A DNA stretch of 14,456 nt from Dehalococcoidia bacterium UBA2160 (GTDB lineage Bacteria; Chloroflexota; Dehalococcoidia; Lucifugimonadales; UBA1123). Under the pieces are notes generated by a model that ran no database searches, was not told the origin of the DNA, and worked only from the letters and a program-made list of their open reading frames with translations. The translations under genes were made by a program, and so were the position numbers. Shown one piece after another: positions 13,299 to 14,456 of this stretch. The DNA lies in NCBI GenBank assembly GCA_002328865.1, contig DCWO01000077.1, forward strand, positions 9,950-24,405. Reading direction: 5' to 3'. Position 1 is the first letter of the stretch. Every line of letters begins with the position of its first letter.

Positions 13299-14296
13299 TT
13301 ATCTACACATTGAAAACTGAACCAGGGCTGGATAGGTCTCCGGAAACTCCCGGATCGTGCCGACCTCGGTCGCCGTCTCGAGCATGTCCAGCGCCGCTTT
13401 GACGACGCTGGTTTGTCTCGCGACGTCGCCGGGCGCCCCGATCGTCCGCCCCAGCATATGTTTGGTGATCAACGTGCGCGCGGGCTTGATTCGCTGGGCT
13501 TGATGGCGAAATGCTCGGATGTATGCGCATACCGTCGGGATGCCGGCCTCTTCAATTACCCGAGAAGCGTGTCCGACGGACACATGGCAGACCGGTCATG
13601 CCGCTGCCAGAAGCACGGCGTCCACTTGCATCGACTTGAGTTTCTCGGCCCATTCGGGAGCGGTTTCGGCCAGCAGGCGCTTCTGCGACGTTGCGCCGAT
13701 GAACGAGTGGTTCTCGTCCGCGATCTCGCCGATCACGCCTTCATCGCGCAGCTCGGTCAGGCGGTCGATTGGGAACACGACGTTTCGGTCGCGCACCGTT
13801 CCGCGGATGTCGTACCCAGGGTGTCGGACGGAGATCCGGTCGCGTGGCGTGTCGAGCGGAATTGTCGCCACCACGGCGGGACCTCGCAGGAACTCTCCGA
13901 TGCGCGGGATGGCTTCCTCCTGGTCCGGAGCGTCCGGCCGAGCGGGTCATTGCCCGTGACGAACAGGCCGCCCGCGGAGATCAGCGCCAGCTTGGACTCG
14001 GACAGCGGCTTGGCAACCGGCGTCCAGGGAGCGTTGTCGTACTCGAACCCCTGGTTCGGCCGGTCGCCGGGATCGTAGCCGTAGACCTGCGACTCGTACA
14101 GATGTCGAATGACCTCGTCAAAGTTGCCCGTGTCGTGGGCGTCGCCGAGGCGCACCAGCAGTTGCTGGAAGAAATTCGCTGCCTCTTCATCCGAAGTGCT
14201 GCCTCCACCCATCCACTTAAACAGCAGATCGGTTCGCGACCCGTAGTTGAATGACTTCCTGAAATCTTCAAATGTCTCCGGCTGCTGATCCGCCAA
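13299..14296 (-). CDS. GrdB-like selenoprotein (glycine/sarcosine/betaine reductase B family) with in-frame TGA and a frameshift
   Basis: Read as about 332 residues, this matches the selenoprotein B family of substrate-activating reductase subunits. The N-terminal part (14296-13937) ends KLALISAGGLFVTGNDPLG. A one-base slip near 13937 (a missing C in a CC run restores the frame) leads to PDAPDQEEAIPRIGEF and on to HSFIGATS, then AVLLAAA. Next comes TGA (13596-13598), then PVCHVSVGHASRVIEEAGIPT in the same frame to TAA at 13299. In this family that position holds Sec or Cys (UxxC/CPVCH), so TGA as selenocysteine (about residue 234) is the natural reading. The start is TTG behind GGAGGAGAGAGG. 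The substrate is unknown. If neither TGA readthrough nor frame correction is real, the gene is broken. Confidence 0.72.
13569..13598 (-). promoter_or_regulatory. Selenocysteine TGA with candidate bacterial SECIS hairpin
   Basis: After the TGA (13598-13596) and a 12-base gap, GTGTCC (13583-13578) and GGACAC (13574-13569) form a perfect six-bp stem with loop GTC. The loop starts 18 bases after the TGA and begins with G, in line with the usual distance and loop rule for bacterial SECIS elements. The lower stem is not obvious by eye. Confidence 0.5.
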
Positions 14297-14370
14297 TTCC
14301 TCTCTCCTCCCGTCATTGTTGCTTTGGTGTCACTGCATCGAGCACGGCTGTTGTCGAGCGGGGCCTGTGG

Positions 14371-14448
14371 TTCGACAAGCTCACCACGAACGGGCGTTAT
14401 GGGTCGCACATGAGAACGCCAATCACCACCCCGCCGTTCGTCCTGAGC
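14371..14448. repeat. Dispersed inverted-repeat unit, copy 2
   Basis: The left arm begins TTCGACAAGCTCA and ends CGAACGG (14371-14393). The inverted partner is CCGTTCGTCCTGAGC (14434-14448), 40 bases later. The arm order is the same as at 6732-6781. It sits upstream of the GrdB-like gene at the window edge. Confidence 0.7.
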
Positions 14449-14456
14449 AACGTTAT

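Noticed and set aside
13930..13945. Programmed -1 frameshift in the GrdB-like gene
   Set aside because: No slippery heptamer or downstream pseudoknot is visible, and no family precedent is known to me; a missing base is simpler.

Overview
The window is a GC-rich bacterial segment of about 14.5 kb, tightly packed with genes on both strands. The organism is probably a Chloroflexota bacterium (SAR202/Dehalococcoidia-like). This placement is an inference from three things: the mix of a GH4 glycosidase, HpcH-type aldolase, NrfD-linked molybdoenzyme and GrdB-like protein; the use of TTG and GTG starts; and dispersed repeats beginning TTCGACAAGCTCA. No rRNA, tRNA or phylogenetic marker tree backs it.

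Layout. (1) 1-3677 is housekeeping: rsfS (+), then ndk, tsaB and tsaE (all on -, probably one operon from a clear promoter at 2126-2154), a divergent metallophosphoesterase (+), and an unrecognised 246-aa protein (-) with its own promoter. (2) 3814-8143 is a plus-strand catabolic group: a phospholipase/carboxylesterase-type hydrolase coupled to a GH4 glycosidase, an HpcH/HpaI aldolase, a 416-bp gap filled with dispersed repeats, and a zinc-dependent medium-chain dehydrogenase. (3) 8144-8489 holds no ordinary gene. It does hold a compact transcription unit: a promoter, a 25-codon leader ORF ending Trp-Ala-Trp-stop, a hairpin, and an excellent intrinsic terminator. It looks like a trp attenuator, but no plus-strand biosynthesis gene follows it. 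(4) 8490-12929 (-) encodes a two-gene molybdoenzyme complex: a four-cluster ferredoxin fused to an NrfD/PsrC-like membrane domain, followed by a large Mo-bisPGD catalytic subunit. (5) 12930-13298 is the leader of that operon. It has a strong minus-strand promoter, a short ORF with seven Cys codons within ten codons, and an intrinsic terminator whose stem begins at the ORF's stop codon. This is the architecture of a cysteine-responsive, ribosome-mediated attenuator. (6) 13299-14296 (-) is a member of the glycine/sarcosine/betaine reductase selenoprotein B (GrdB-like) family. An in-frame TGA sits exactly at its active-site UxxC position, with a small hairpin suited to a bacterial SECIS, and there is one apparent 1-nt frameshift further upstream. 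(7) The right end carries a second copy of the dispersed inverted-repeat unit.

The most novel part is 12930-14296. A probable selenoprotein lies directly upstream of a polycysteine-leader attenuator that appears to control a sulfur- or selenium-type molybdoenzyme. This suggests a cysteine- or chalcogen-responsive redox module. The lone Trp-leader unit at 8215-8406 is a second, independent attenuator-like element at the other end of the same molybdoenzyme operon. All functional assignments come from reading the sequence; no database search or folding was run.
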